A stretch of 64,000 nt of DNA from Bacteroidota bacterium (lineage in GTDB: Bacteria > Bacteroidota > Bacteroidia > Chitinophagales > Chitinophagaceae). The stretch is taken from the NCBI GenBank assembly GCA_947476145.1, contig CANJPH010000003.1, forward strand, positions 1-64,000. The letters run 5' to 3'. The notes beneath the pieces are model-generated. The model saw nothing but the letters and a program-made list of their open reading frames with translations, was not told the origin of the DNA and ran no database searches. The position numbers were made by a program, and so were the translations under genes. This document shows, in pieces, positions 45,564-54,611 of the stretch (position 1 is its first letter; each line of letters begins with the position of its first letter).

Positions 45564-47411
45564 CTATAAGTATTGATTGATTGCATCTGTCAATTCTTGT
45601 TTTGTAATAGGGATACCCATCATTTTGTTGTATCCTTTCGCATCTACAAAATATTTGTCACGGATAATTTTAATTAATTGACCATTGTTGATCTCAGGAA
45701 TTAATACCGTTTCAAAATTCTTTAAAATTTCACCTAAGTTACTTGGGAAAGGACGCATATACTTAATATGTGCATGACTTACCAATTTACCATCTGCTTG
45801 CAAATCCATTAAAGTACTTTTAATAGTACCATAAGTAGAACCCCATCCTAATACCAATACTTTTCCTTTTTCAGGACCACTGTCAAGGGTTTGTTTAGGA
45901 ATATAGTCTGCGATTTTATCTACTTTAGCTTCCCTCATTTTAATCATGAACTGGTGGTTCTCTGCTTCGTAGTTTACGTTTCCAGTTTCATGTTGTTTTT
46001 CTAAACCACCAATGCGGTGTTCTAAACCAGGGGTACCTGGAACTGCCCAAGGGCGCGCTAATTTTTCGTTACGCGTGTAAGGCTTGTACTTTAATTCGCC
46101 TTCGTCCAATTTCGTTTTAAAAGTGACTTCGATTTCTGGAAGGTCTGCTGCTTTTGGAAATTTCCAAGGCTCAGCACCATTCGCAATATATCCATCACTT
46201 AATAAAATCACGGGTGTCATATGTTGTAAAGCAATACGCACTGCTTCGAAAGCCATCTCAAAACAATCACTAGGCGTTGAGGTCGCTAAAATAGGAATTG
46301 GCGCCTCTCCATTACGGCCATAATAGGCTTGTAACAAATCGCTTTGCTCTGTTTTAGTAGGTAAACCCGTTGAAGGTCCACCTCTTTGAATATTGATAAT
46401 CAATAACGGCAATTCTAGCATCATAGCCAATCCCATCGCTTCTGTTTTTAAAGCCATACCAGGACCAGAAGTAGTTGTTAAACCAATTTGGCCACCATAA
46501 CTAGCGCCAATGGCAGCAGCAATACCAGCAATTTCGTCTTCTGCTTGGAATGTTCTTACGCCAAAGTTTTTATACTTACTTAATTCATGTAAAATATCTG
46601 TAGCAGGTGTAATAGGGTATGAGCCTAAGAATAAGGGAAGCTTTGATTTTTGAGAAGCAGCAATTAATCCCATGGATAATGCTTGGTTTCCCATAATACT
46701 ACGGTAAGTACCTGGATCCATTTTAGACTTCTCAACTTTGAATCTTGCTGCATTAAATAGCTCGGCAGTCTCTCCATAATAGTATCCTGCTTTTAAAACG
46801 GCAATATTACTGTTTAAGATAGATTCTTTCTTTCCAAATTTTTCTTTTAAGAAATTAATAGTCGTATCTAAGTCTCTATTGTAAAGCCAATAGATAACAC
46901 CTAATACAAACATATTTTTTGCACGGTCTCTTTCTTTATTTCCTAATTCAGTGAACTCTTTTAAAGCTTCACGCGTTAATTTAGTAACATCAATTTTTGT
47001 TAATTCATATCCATCTAAACTTTCATCCTCTAATGGGTTAACCCCTTCTTCGTAATTTGCAAGACGTAAATTTTTGACATCAAAACCATCGGTGTTAGCG
47101 ATAATTTTTCCACCTTTCTTTAATCCTTTTAAATTCACTTTTAAGGCAGCGGCATTCATAGCAACCAATACATCACATGCATCACCAGGCGTGTACACTT
47201 TATCTGAACTAAAGTGAACTTGGAATCCACTTACTCCCGGCAAGGTTCCGATAGGAGCTCTAATCTCAGCTGGGAAATCTGGAAAAGTGGCAAGATCAAT
47301 TCCTAAAATAGCGGTATTGTTTGTGAACTGTTGCCCTGTCAATTGCATTCCATCTCCACTATCCCCTGCAAACTTGATCACTACATCCTTTAAAATAACT
47401 TCATTCTGCAT
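45564..47411 (-). CDS. korA: 2-oxoacid:ferredoxin oxidoreductase, fused gamma-alpha subunit
   Basis: Oxidatively decarboxylates 2-oxoglutarate (or another 2-oxoacid) to the acyl-CoA with ferredoxin as acceptor. About 615 residues: a gamma domain (about 5-190; KFAGDSGDGMQLTGQQF, DFPAEIRAP), then the alpha domain with GNQALSMGLIAAS, FLGSYPITPATDILHEL and FQAEDEIAGIAAAIGASYGG, and TTTSGPGMALKTEAMGLA. The beta (ThDP-binding) subunit korB should lie next to it but does not; an unrelated gene starts upstream and nth lies downstream. I chose the ATG at 47411, since a promoter box lies between it and 47432. The substrate is inferred. Confidence 0.92.
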   Translation of the reverse strand: MQNEVILKDVVIKFAGDSGDGMQLTGQQFTNNTAILGIDLATFPDFPAEIRAPIGTLPGVSGFQVHFSSDKVYTPGDACDVLVAMNAAALKVNLKGLKKGGKIIANTDGFDVKNLRLANYEEGVNPLEDESLDGYELTKIDVTKLTREALKEFTELGNKERDRAKNMFVLGVIYWLYNRDLDTTINFLKEKFGKKESILNSNIAVLKAGYYYGETAELFNAARFKVEKSKMDPGTYRSIMGNQALSMGLIAASQKSKLPLFLGSYPITPATDILHELSKYKNFGVRTFQAEDEIAGIAAAIGASYGGQIGLTTTSGPGMALKTEAMGLAMMLELPLLIINIQRGGPSTGLPTKTEQSDLLQAYYGRNGEAPIPILATSTPSDCFEMAFEAVRIALQHMTPVILLSDGYIANGAEPWKFPKAADLPEIEVTFKTKLDEGELKYKPYTRNEKLARPWAVPGTPGLEHRIGGLEKQHETGNVNYEAENHQFMIKMREAKVDKIADYIPKQTLDSGPEKGKVLVLGWGSTYGTIKSTLMDLQADGKLVSHAHIKYMRPFPSNLGEILKNFETVLIPEINNGQLIKIIRDKYFVDAKGYNKMMGIPITKQELTDAINQYL

Positions 47412-47429
47412 ATAGCTGTAATTTGAGCA

Positions 47430-47437
47430 CAAAGGTA
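47430..47437 (-). promoter_or_regulatory. Bacteroidota -7 box TACCTTTG for korA
   Basis: Exact TAnnTTTG match on the minus strand, 18 bases before the ATG at 47411. It excludes the start at 47432. Confidence 0.55.
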
Positions 47438-47466
47438 CATACCCAAGGGGCTAAATGTTTATTTTT

Positions 47467-47499
47467 TTTGTATTTTTTCTATTTTCTTGCCTAACTTTG
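47467..47499 (+). promoter_or_regulatory. Promoter TTTG-N21-TAACTTTG
   Basis: TTTG (47467-47470) and an exact -7 box (47492-47499), 19 bases before the ATG at 47519. The same elements and spacing occur at 7518-7550. The earlier ATG at 47501 lies too close to the box. Confidence 0.6.
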
Positions 47500-47518
47500 T
47501 ATGAATATTTCTGATAAT

Positions 47519-48328
47519 ATGATTATCGCTCCGTTTTTCTACATTTTTTCCCTCATTTTACTGCCGCTGACCCAACCTAAAACTAAAGCTCCTAAGGTTG
47601 TAGCACAGGCGATTGTGCCGCAGGTGATTATCCCTGTGAAACCAGTGAATCCAAGCACTAAATATATCTATCTCACCTTTGATGATGGCCCACTATTTGG
47701 CACTTCAAACTGTATTGATATTTGCTTGCAGGAAAAGGTACAAGCATCTTTTTTTCAAGTGGGAATGCATATGGCAAGATCCAAATTTGGAAAAGATTTG
47801 CATAATAGAATTTTACAACACCCAGACGTTTTTGAAATTTTGAATCATAGTTATACGCATGCAAATGGGAAATATTTGAATTTTTATCATCATCCAGATG
47901 CTGCATTACTTGATTTTATAAAGGCGCAAAATTCACTCCAGCTTACCAATAATTTAGTTCGCTTACCTGGCAACAATGCTTGGAATATTTTGAACCATAA
48001 AAGAACAAGTGCGCTGGTTAAACCAGTGGTTTTAAAATTAGATAGTGCTGGATATAACGTTATCGGTTGGGATGTAGAGTGGGACTTTAATAAACAGGGG
48101 AAACCATTGGAGTCGGGAGAGAAGATGGCTAGAATAATTGATTCAAGCATTGCGCGCAATCGTACATTGACTAAAAATCACCTGGTTATTTTAATGCATG
48201 ATCATATGTATAGAACCGCTACGGATTCAACGAAACTAGCTACCATGATAGGTTTATTAAAGAAAAATCCCAATTACGAATTCCGAAAAATAAGCCAGTA
48301 TCCAGGTTTGAAAAACGGCGGACATTAA
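47519..48328 (+). CDS. Polysaccharide deacetylase (NodB/CE4 domain)
   Basis: Predicted to remove acetyl groups from wall or exopolysaccharide amino sugars. 269 residues: hydrophobic N-terminus (about 1-18; signal or anchor), a proline- and valine-rich linker, then the NodB domain. Motif 1 is TFDDGP (Asp55, Asp56), motif 2 is NHSYTH (His110, His114), motif 3 resembles RLPGNNAWN and the last motif is LVILMHDH. All zinc ligands are present, so activity is expected. It is divergent from korA, sharing the intergenic region. Confidence 0.9.
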   Translation: MIIAPFFYIFSLILLPLTQPKTKAPKVVAQAIVPQVIIPVKPVNPSTKYIYLTFDDGPLFGTSNCIDICLQEKVQASFFQVGMHMARSKFGKDLHNRILQHPDVFEILNHSYTHANGKYLNFYHHPDAALLDFIKAQNSLQLTNNLVRLPGNNAWNILNHKRTSALVKPVVLKLDSAGYNVIGWDVEWDFNKQGKPLESGEKMARIIDSSIARNRTLTKNHLVILMHDHMYRTATDSTKLATMIGLLKKNPNYEFRKISQYPGLKNGGH

Positions 48329-48373
48329 CATATCCTTTACAGGTTATAATAAAGTAGATTAAATTTTATATTG

Positions 48374-48381
48374 TACTTTTA
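48374..48381 (+). promoter_or_regulatory. Possible -7 box TACTTTTA for the Bax-inhibitor-1 gene
   Basis: One mismatch to TAnnTTTG, 20 bases before the ATG at 48402. Confidence 0.35.
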
Positions 48382-48401
48382 TACCACCAAAAACAAATAC
48401 T

Positions 48402-49172
48402 ATGAGCTCATTGAGAACAAGTAATCCAACACTGACAGAGAAAATCTTTGACAAAAGTTTGCATGCAAATTCAACTGCTTCTGGCGTGATGAGTGTTCGT
48501 GGAACCATGAACAAGTTTGGCTTTTTATTATTAATGGTTATGGCATCTGCCATGTATACCTGGAACTTGGTTACCCCCGAAACAATGAGTACTGCAAATA
48601 CGATTATGATTACGGGAGCGATTGGTGGTTTTGTATTAGCATTAGTAATGATTTTTAAACCTACTTGGTCTCCATACATTGCACCTGCTTATGCTATTTT
48701 AGAAGGATTATTTATTGGGGGCATTAGTGCATTTTTTAATGACATGTTTAAGGCTTCCTATCCAAATATTATTTTACATGCAGTTGGTTTAACAATGGGT
48801 GTGGCACTTTCCATGTTCTTGTTGTATAATTTTAGAATTATCAATGTGACCAATCGTTTAAGGTCCATTATTATGTCTGCTACCATGGGCATTGCATTAT
48901 TTTACTTAATTGTATGGGTATTAAGTTTATTTGGTGTTGAAATGGGTTTTGGTCCCAATGACGGTAGTTTATTAAGTATTGGCATTAGCTTATTTATTGT
49001 AGGCATTGCTGCTTTCAATTTATTGTTAGACTTTGATTCAATCGAAAAAGCTGCAGAAACGGGTGCCCCTAAATACATGGAGTGGTATGGTGCTTTTGGC
49101 CTATTAGTGACCCTGGTTTGGTTATATTTAGAGATCCTGAAATTATTGAGTAAGCTTAGTTCTAGAGATTAA
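48402..49172 (+). CDS. Bax inhibitor-1/YccA-family membrane protein
   Basis: 256 residues with seven membrane helices (about 38-56, 63-82, 87-107, 118-138, 145-165, 176-196, 225-250). The soluble N-terminus (about 1-36) ends with SVRGTMNKFGFLLL, and the C-terminal GAPKYMEWYGAFGLLVTLVWLYLEILKLL is typical of the family. Bacterial members are calcium-leak channels or protease regulators; the role here is unknown. It stands alone, with a strong terminator after it. Confidence 0.9.
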   Translation: MSSLRTSNPTLTEKIFDKSLHANSTASGVMSVRGTMNKFGFLLLMVMASAMYTWNLVTPETMSTANTIMITGAIGGFVLALVMIFKPTWSPYIAPAYAILEGLFIGGISAFFNDMFKASYPNIILHAVGLTMGVALSMFLLYNFRIINVTNRLRSIIMSATMGIALFYLIVWVLSLFGVEMGFGPNDGSLLSIGISLFIVGIAAFNLLLDFDSIEKAAETGAPKYMEWYGAFGLLVTLVWLYLEILKLLSKLSSRD

Positions 49173-49195
49173 GTTGAATCAAAATTATAGTTTAC

Positions 49196-49226
49196 AAAGT
49201 CCCGGAAAATTTCGGGACTTTTTTTG
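49196..49226 (+). terminator. Terminator after the Bax-inhibitor-1 gene
   Basis: Nine-base stem AAAGTCCCG/CGGGACTTT with an 8-base loop, followed by a run of T. Confidence 0.85.
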
Positions 49227-49239
49227 TTGATATTTATGG

Positions 49240-49247
49240 TAAATTTG
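49240..49247 (+). promoter_or_regulatory. Bacteroidota -7 box TAAATTTG
   Basis: Exact TAnnTTTG match 18 bases before the ATG at 49266. Confidence 0.55.
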
Positions 49248-49265
49248 AGTACTTAAAGCAATCTA

Positions 49266-51257
49266 ATGCAATTTCAGCCTGGTCATTTAGACAATCAACA
49301 ACTCATTCATTTATATCGTTCTTTGTTATTACCAAGAATGATTGAAGAGAAGATGTTGATTTTATTGCGTCAAGGTAAAATTAGCAAGTGGTTTAGTGGC
49401 ATTGGACAGGAAGCTATTTCGGTAGGCGCTACATTGGCAATGGATCAAGATGAATGGATTATGCCATTGCATAGAAACTTAGGCGTATTCACTTCCAGAA
49501 ATATGCCGCTAACGGAATTGTTTAAACAATGGCAGGGCGATATTACTGGATACAGTAAGGCAAGGGAACGTAGTTTTCATTTTGGATCCAAAGCCCATTA
49601 TGTATGTGGAATGATTTCCCATTTAGGCCCTCAGTTGGCAATAGCAGATGGAGTTGCATTGGCCTATCAACAAAGAGGTCAACAAAAAGTTTCTTTGGCG
49701 TTTACAGGAGATGGTGGAACCAGCGAAGGTGATTTTCATGAAGCCTTAAACGTCGCAGCGGTATGGGGTTTGCCAGTTATTTTTATTATAGAAAATAATG
49801 GATACGGCTTAAGTACACCCACCAATGAACAATATAAATGTGAACATTTAGTAGATCGTGCAAAAGGATATGGGATGGAAGGAGTGCGCATTGACGGTAA
49901 TAATATCTTAGAGGTTTACAATACCATTAAAGGAGTAAGAAAATATTGTATCGATAATCAGAAGCCTTATTTGATTGAATGTGATACATTCAGAATGCGT
50001 GGTCATGAAGAAGCGAGTGGTGTAAAATATGTACCTAAGAATTTATTTGATTTATGGGGAGAGCGCGATCCAATAAAAAATTATGAGGATTACTTAATTG
50101 AAAAAGCTATTATTACTAAAGAGGAAGTAGTGATTATGCGCAAGTCCATTAAAGAAACCATTGATGCAGATTTGCAACAGGTGATGGAGGTTACTCCATT
50201 TACGCCATTGGTTGAAAATGAAATGATGGACGTGTTTGCGCCGATTACAGCGAATGATATTCCAACACTTGATTCACTTCAGGCACCTGCTATTCAACAT
50301 AAAAGGTTTATTGAATCCATTAGTGACGCATTACGAGCTGCTATGCAGCGCTATCCGGAAATGATCATCATGGGTCAGGATATAGCTGAATATGGCGGTG
50401 CATTTAAAATGACAGAAGGTTTTGTAAATGAATTTGGCAAAGAAAGAATACGCAATACACCTATTTGTGAAAGCGCCATTGTGGGAGCGGCATTGGGTTT
50501 AAGTTTGGAAGGGATAAAGTCGGTGATGGAAATGCAGTTTGCGGATTTTGTAACGGTTGGATTTAATCAGATTGTAAATAATTTAGCGAAGGTTCATTAT
50601 AGATGGGGTCAAAATGCGGATGTGGTGATAAGAATGCCTACAGGTGGGGGCGTGGGTGCAGGTCCTTTTCATTCACAGTCAAATGAAGCATGGTTTACAC
50701 ATGTGCCGGGTTTAAAAGTAGTGTACCCATCGAATCCAGCAGATGCGAAAGGTTTAATGATTGCAGCCTTAGCTGATCCCAATCCGGTTTTATATTTTGA
50801 GCATAAAGCCATGTATCGAAGTGTAGAAGGCGATGTGCCAGATATATACTATCAAGTGCCTATTGGGAAAGCAAATTTTGTAAGCAAAGGAACGGAAGCT
50901 ACTATTATTACCTATGGTATGGGCGTCCAATGGGCAAAAAAATATCAGACTGAAAATGAACATCTTTCCTTAACCATACTGGATTTAAGAAGTTTGGCAC
51001 CTTTGGATTATGAGGCTATTGCCGAAGCGGTTGCAACTACCGGCAAGGTATTAATATTACATGAGGATAATTTAACCGGGGGCATTGGTGGTGAATTAAG
51101 TGCATGTATTGCAGAGCGTTGCTTTACGCAATTGGATGCGCCAATTATGCGATGTGCTTCGCTAGATACACCTATTCCTTTTAATCTTATTTTAGAAAAA
51201 CAATATTTAGCAAATAGCAGATTGGAAGAGACCATGCAAAAACTACTTGCGTTTTAA
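49266..51257 (+). CDS. 2-oxoacid dehydrogenase E1, alpha and beta subunits fused
   Basis: ThDP-dependent decarboxylase of a branched-chain 2-oxoacid dehydrogenase-type complex. 663 residues: alpha part (about 1-320) with IGQEAISVGATLAM, the ThDP motif GDGGTSEGDFHEAL (from residue 148) closed by ENNGYGLSTP, and FRMRGHEEASG; beta part (about 340-663) with FIESISDALRAAM, MGQDIAEYGGAFKMTEGF, CESAIVGAALGLSLEG and PTGGGVGAGPFHSQ. In many bacteria these are two genes. The E2 and E3 genes are not in the window. It ends exactly where the convergent dipeptidase gene ends. Confidence 0.92.
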   Translation: MQFQPGHLDNQQLIHLYRSLLLPRMIEEKMLILLRQGKISKWFSGIGQEAISVGATLAMDQDEWIMPLHRNLGVFTSRNMPLTELFKQWQGDITGYSKARERSFHFGSKAHYVCGMISHLGPQLAIADGVALAYQQRGQQKVSLAFTGDGGTSEGDFHEALNVAAVWGLPVIFIIENNGYGLSTPTNEQYKCEHLVDRAKGYGMEGVRIDGNNILEVYNTIKGVRKYCIDNQKPYLIECDTFRMRGHEEASGVKYVPKNLFDLWGERDPIKNYEDYLIEKAIITKEEVVIMRKSIKETIDADLQQVMEVTPFTPLVENEMMDVFAPITANDIPTLDSLQAPAIQHKRFIESISDALRAAMQRYPEMIIMGQDIAEYGGAFKMTEGFVNEFGKERIRNTPICESAIVGAALGLSLEGIKSVMEMQFADFVTVGFNQIVNNLAKVHYRWGQNADVVIRMPTGGGVGAGPFHSQSNEAWFTHVPGLKVVYPSNPADAKGLMIAALADPNPVLYFEHKAMYRSVEGDVPDIYYQVPIGKANFVSKGTEATIITYGMGVQWAKKYQTENEHLSLTILDLRSLAPLDYEAIAEAVATTGKVLILHEDNLTGGIGGELSACIAERCFTQLDAPIMRCASLDTPIPFNLILEKQYLANSRLEETMQKLLAF

Positions 51258-52415
51258 TTAATTAGGGTTGTTTGCGCGGTAAACGCGAAGGAAATTTCCA
51301 CCCAATACTTTTGCAATATCTTCATCCTTATAGCCACGCTTTATTAATGCATTGGTGAATTCAGGATAATCCAACACTGTTTTTAATTGTAAGGGTGCTG
51401 AATCAATGCCGTCAAAGTCGGATCCAAGGCCCACATGATCCACGCCAATTAATTTTACAATATGATCAAAGTGTTTCATTAATACTTCTAGGTCTGGTTT
51501 AATCGCATCCGATTCGGCTTTGTATTTATTAGCAATTTGAGTCATTGCATATTCTGCCTGCATACCACTTGCGATTAATGCCTTTATTTCTGGTTTATGC
51601 TTTTCTCTAAATTCATTATTTTTTCTACTAAAATCGCTATCTACAAATCCAGAAAAGAAATTCAAATTAATCACGCCCCCATTTTTTCCAACTGCTTTAA
51701 TTTGATCATCCTTTAAATTTCTAGAAACAGGACAAATCGCATAGGCATTACTATGTGAAGCAATCACAGGCTTTGTAGTTGTTTTAATCGCATCCCAAAA
51801 AGTAGCTTCACCCACATGTGAAATGTCTACGATAATTCCCAATTTGTTCATGCGCGCAATCACTTCTTTTCCAAAAGCGGATAGCCCTTTTTTGCCAGTA
51901 TATTTTGGATCTTTCTCGTCGGCATGAGAACTTGCCCAACTTGGAGAGTTGTTCCAAGTAAGCGTCATATATCTAACCCCTCTAGTATAAAAAATATCTA
52001 GTTTATTAATATCATCCTCAATCATGTGTCCACCTTCTACACCATATTGTGCTATGAATTTTCCATCTTTTAAAGCTTGCTCAATTTGCTTCCAGTTTTT
52101 TGCAACGACCATCTTGTCGGGATTTCTTGCAGCCACTGCATCTAGCGTATCCATTTCTCTCATCGCCCAAGCATAAGGATTTTGTTTATTTCCGTCACAC
52201 CAAATAGAAAACAATTGGTAATCTACACCCCCTTCTTTAAATCTTTTTAAGTCGGAATGATTAATCCCAGTTAAGTCCTGATCCAAGCTTACTTTTTTCT
52301 CAATACAGGCTGTCACGGCATCGTTATGCGTATCCACTAAAACGGATTTAAAATGGATGGCTTGGCCTTGCGCGCCAATAGAAAAGGCAAGGAAAAGCGG
52401 TACTAAGTATTTCAT
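51258..52415 (-). CDS. M19-family membrane dipeptidase
   Basis: Zinc dipeptidase like renal dipeptidase. 385 residues with a signal peptide (about 1-17). Metal-binding residues are present: HND in LVDTHNDAVTACIE, Glu in GVEGGHMIEDD, His in DISHVGEATF, and His in VIASHSNAYAICPVSRNLKDD, with LGSDFDG near the C-terminus. It is predicted periplasmic, hydrolysing dipeptides including those with D-residues. It lies tail to tail with the E1 gene with zero bases between the stop codons. Confidence 0.93.
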   Translation of the reverse strand: MKYLVPLFLAFSIGAQGQAIHFKSVLVDTHNDAVTACIEKKVSLDQDLTGINHSDLKRFKEGGVDYQLFSIWCDGNKQNPYAWAMREMDTLDAVAARNPDKMVVAKNWKQIEQALKDGKFIAQYGVEGGHMIEDDINKLDIFYTRGVRYMTLTWNNSPSWASSHADEKDPKYTGKKGLSAFGKEVIARMNKLGIIVDISHVGEATFWDAIKTTTKPVIASHSNAYAICPVSRNLKDDQIKAVGKNGGVINLNFFSGFVDSDFSRKNNEFREKHKPEIKALIASGMQAEYAMTQIANKYKAESDAIKPDLEVLMKHFDHIVKLIGVDHVGLGSDFDGIDSAPLQLKTVLDYPEFTNALIKRGYKDEDIAKVLGGNFLRVYRANNPN

Positions 52416-52450
52416 GTGTTGGGAATGTTTTAATTGACAACTAAAATAGC

Positions 52451-52458
52451 TATTTTTG
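52451..52458 (+). promoter_or_regulatory. Bacteroidota -7 box TATTTTTG for prfA
   Basis: Exact TAnnTTTG match 17 bases before the ATG at 52476. The TTG at 52434 would lie upstream of it. Confidence 0.55.
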
Positions 52459-52475
52459 CGCAGAGAAAAACGACT

Positions 52476-53540
52476 ATGTTAGACAAATTAGAAGCCATAA
52501 AAGCCAGATTTGACCAAGTAGGGGTGGCTTTGACCAATCCTGAAATCATTAATAACCAAACCGAGTTTGGTAAAATGAGTAAGGAATACCGTTCCTTGGA
52601 AAAAATTGTACAGCCTTATTTAAGATATGTGAAGGTGTTGGATGAGCATAAATTTGCAAAAGAGTCTTTAAATGGAGACGATTCAGATATGCGTGAATTA
52701 GCGAAAATGGAATTGCCCGCATTAGACGAAGAAAAAGAGTCCTTGGAAAAAGAATTGACTAAATTATTAATTCCTAAGGATCCGCAGGATGATAAAAATG
52801 CCATTATAGAATTACGCGCTGGAACGGGTGGGGATGAAGCCAGTTTATTTGTGGGCGATTTATTAGGCATGTATACAAGATATTGTCAGAAAAAAGGATG
52901 GAAAGTAACTTTGGTTGGAGAAAGTGAAGGATCGGTGGGTGGGTACAAGGAAGTGATATTAGAAGTTACTGGAGAGGACGTATATGGTACCATGAAATTT
53001 GAAAGTGGAGTGCATCGTGTACAACGCGTACCCAGCACAGAAACACAAGGACGTGTGCATACATCAGCCGCTACCGTTGCGGTCATGCCAGAAGCGGAGG
53101 AGGTTGATTTTGTATTAAATCCAGCCGATGTAAAAATGGAAACATCTCGAAGTGGTGGTGCGGGTGGACAGAACGTAAATAAGGTAGAGACCAAAGTAAT
53201 GTTAACGCATATTCCAACGGGCACGGTAATTGTTTGTCAAACTGAAAGATCACAATTGGGTAACCGTGAAAAAGCAATGGGTATGATGCGTACAAAGTTA
53301 TTTGAAGAGCAAGTACGTAAACAAGAAGACGAAATTTCAAGACACCGTAAAACATTGGTGAGTACCGGCGATAGAAGTGCCAAAATAAGAACCTATAACT
53401 GGCCACAGGGTAGAGTTACAGACCACCGTGTAAATGTTACTTCGTATAATTTGGATGCCGTTGTGAATGGAGAAATTGAAGAATTTATTGAAGCATTACA
53501 AATGGCAGAGAACGCGGAAAAAATGTTGGTACAAAATTAA
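52476..53540 (+). CDS. prfA: Peptide chain release factor 1
   Basis: Reads UAA and UAG stop codons and frees the finished peptide. 354 residues. The codon-recognition motif is PST (186-188), in the PxT position of RF1 rather than the SPF of RF2. The catalytic GGQ is at 230-232 in [15 protein letters not shown]. The C-terminal stalk domain is complete. The start at 52476 gives [12 protein letters not shown], the usual beginning. No prmC methylase is next to it. It is convergent with galE, 6 bases apart. Confidence 0.97.
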   Translation: MLDKLEAIKARFDQVGVALTNPEIINNQTEFGKMSKEYRSLEKIVQPYLRYVKVLDEHKFAKESLNGDDSDMRELAKMELPALDEEKESLEKELTKLLIPKDPQDDKNAIIELRAGTGGDEASLFVGDLLGMYTRYCQKKGWKVTLVGESEGSVGGYKEVILEVTGEDVYGTMKFESGVHRVQRVPSTETQGRVHTSAATVAVMPEAEEVDFVLNPADVKMETSRSGGAGGQNVNKVETKVMLTHIPTGTVIVCQTERSQLGNREKAMGMMRTKLFEEQVRKQEDEISRHRKTLVSTGDRSAKIRTYNWPQGRVTDHRVNVTSYNLDAVVNGEIEEFIEALQMAENAEKMLVQN

Positions 53541-53546
53541 TTTCAA

Positions 53547-54563
53547 TTATTTCGCTAAGCTTTGTTCCCATTGCCAGGCAGTCAACATCATTTCTTCTAA
53601 CCCATATTTACATTGCCAGCCTAATTGTTTTACTGCTTTATCATTGTTAGCATAAATAGCAACAATGTCGCCTGCTCTTCTTGGTCCTACTTCATAATTT
53701 AATTTCACGCCACTTACTTTTTCAAATGCATGAATCGCTTCTAGTACTGTAATGCCATTCCCGGTTCCTAGATTAAATACTTCACATGATTTTTCTTCAT
53801 TTTTTTTGATAGAGAATTGCAACGCCAAAGTATGTGCATGTGCAATATCGCAAACATGTATATAGTCTCTAATACAGCTTCCGTCTCGGGTATCGTAATC
53901 TGCGCCGTGCACTTGCATGGTAGGTAATTTGCCAATAGCGGTTTGGGTAATCGCGGGTACTAAATTTTGAGGACGTCCAATAGGCAATTCACCAATGGCA
54001 GTAGAAGGATGTGCGCCTACTGGATTAAAATATCTTAAAAGGATCGCTGATAATGGAAAAGTAATGGCCGTGTCTTTAACAATGGTTTCTCCCATTTGCT
54101 TGGTAGCGCCATAAGGAGAGGCGGCAGTTTGTAAAGGAGTATGTTCCGTAACAGGTATACTTTCTGGATTGCCATAGACTGTACAAGAGGAGGAAAAAAT
54201 AAAATGCTTTGCATTGTATTTTACCGCCATGTTTAATAAATGAACTAGAGAAAATAAATTATTTTCATAATAGTCCAATGGTTGCTCAACCGATTCTCCC
54301 ACTGCCTTGTATGCGGCAAAATGAATAATCCCAACAATACTTGGGTTTTCAATAAAAATGGCTTCGGTTGCTTTTTTATCTGTTAAGTCTACCTGGTAGT
54401 TTTTAATTTTTTTGCCCGTGATTTTTTCAATACCCAATAAGGAATTGTCAGAGGCTCTTGATAAGTTATCGGCAGAAATCACATCAAAACCATGTTCAAT
54501 CAAATCCACAATGGTATGCGCCCCAATATATCCACAACCACCGGTAACTAATATTGTCTGCAT
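53547..54563 (-). CDS. galE: UDP-glucose 4-epimerase
   Basis: Interconverts UDP-glucose and UDP-galactose for surface sugars. 338 residues, extended SDR family: GGCGYIGAHT binds NAD, SSSCTVYGNPESIP carries the Ser, and SPYGATKQMGE the catalytic Tyr151 and Lys155. The C-terminal part has GDGSCIRDYIHV-like DGSCIRDYIHVCDIAHAH and EVGPRRAGDIVAIYAN. UDP-GlcNAc epimerisation is also possible. It is transcribed alone. Confidence 0.95.
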   Translation of the reverse strand: MQTILVTGGCGYIGAHTIVDLIEHGFDVISADNLSRASDNSLLGIEKITGKKIKNYQVDLTDKKATEAIFIENPSIVGIIHFAAYKAVGESVEQPLDYYENNLFSLVHLLNMAVKYNAKHFIFSSSCTVYGNPESIPVTEHTPLQTAASPYGATKQMGETIVKDTAITFPLSAILLRYFNPVGAHPSTAIGELPIGRPQNLVPAITQTAIGKLPTMQVHGADYDTRDGSCIRDYIHVCDIAHAHTLALQFSIKKNEEKSCEVFNLGTGNGITVLEAIHAFEKVSGVKLNYEVGPRRAGDIVAIYANNDKAVKQLGWQCKYGLEEMMLTAWQWEQSLAK

Positions 54564-54580
54564 TCGATAAATTTAGAATA

Positions 54581-54588
54581 CAAAGAAA
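54581..54588 (-). promoter_or_regulatory. Possible -7 box TTTCTTTG for galE
   Basis: One mismatch to TAnnTTTG on the minus strand, 17 bases before the galE ATG. Confidence 0.35.
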
Positions 54589-54611
54589 CGAAAAAACAAC
54601 AATAAATGGAA

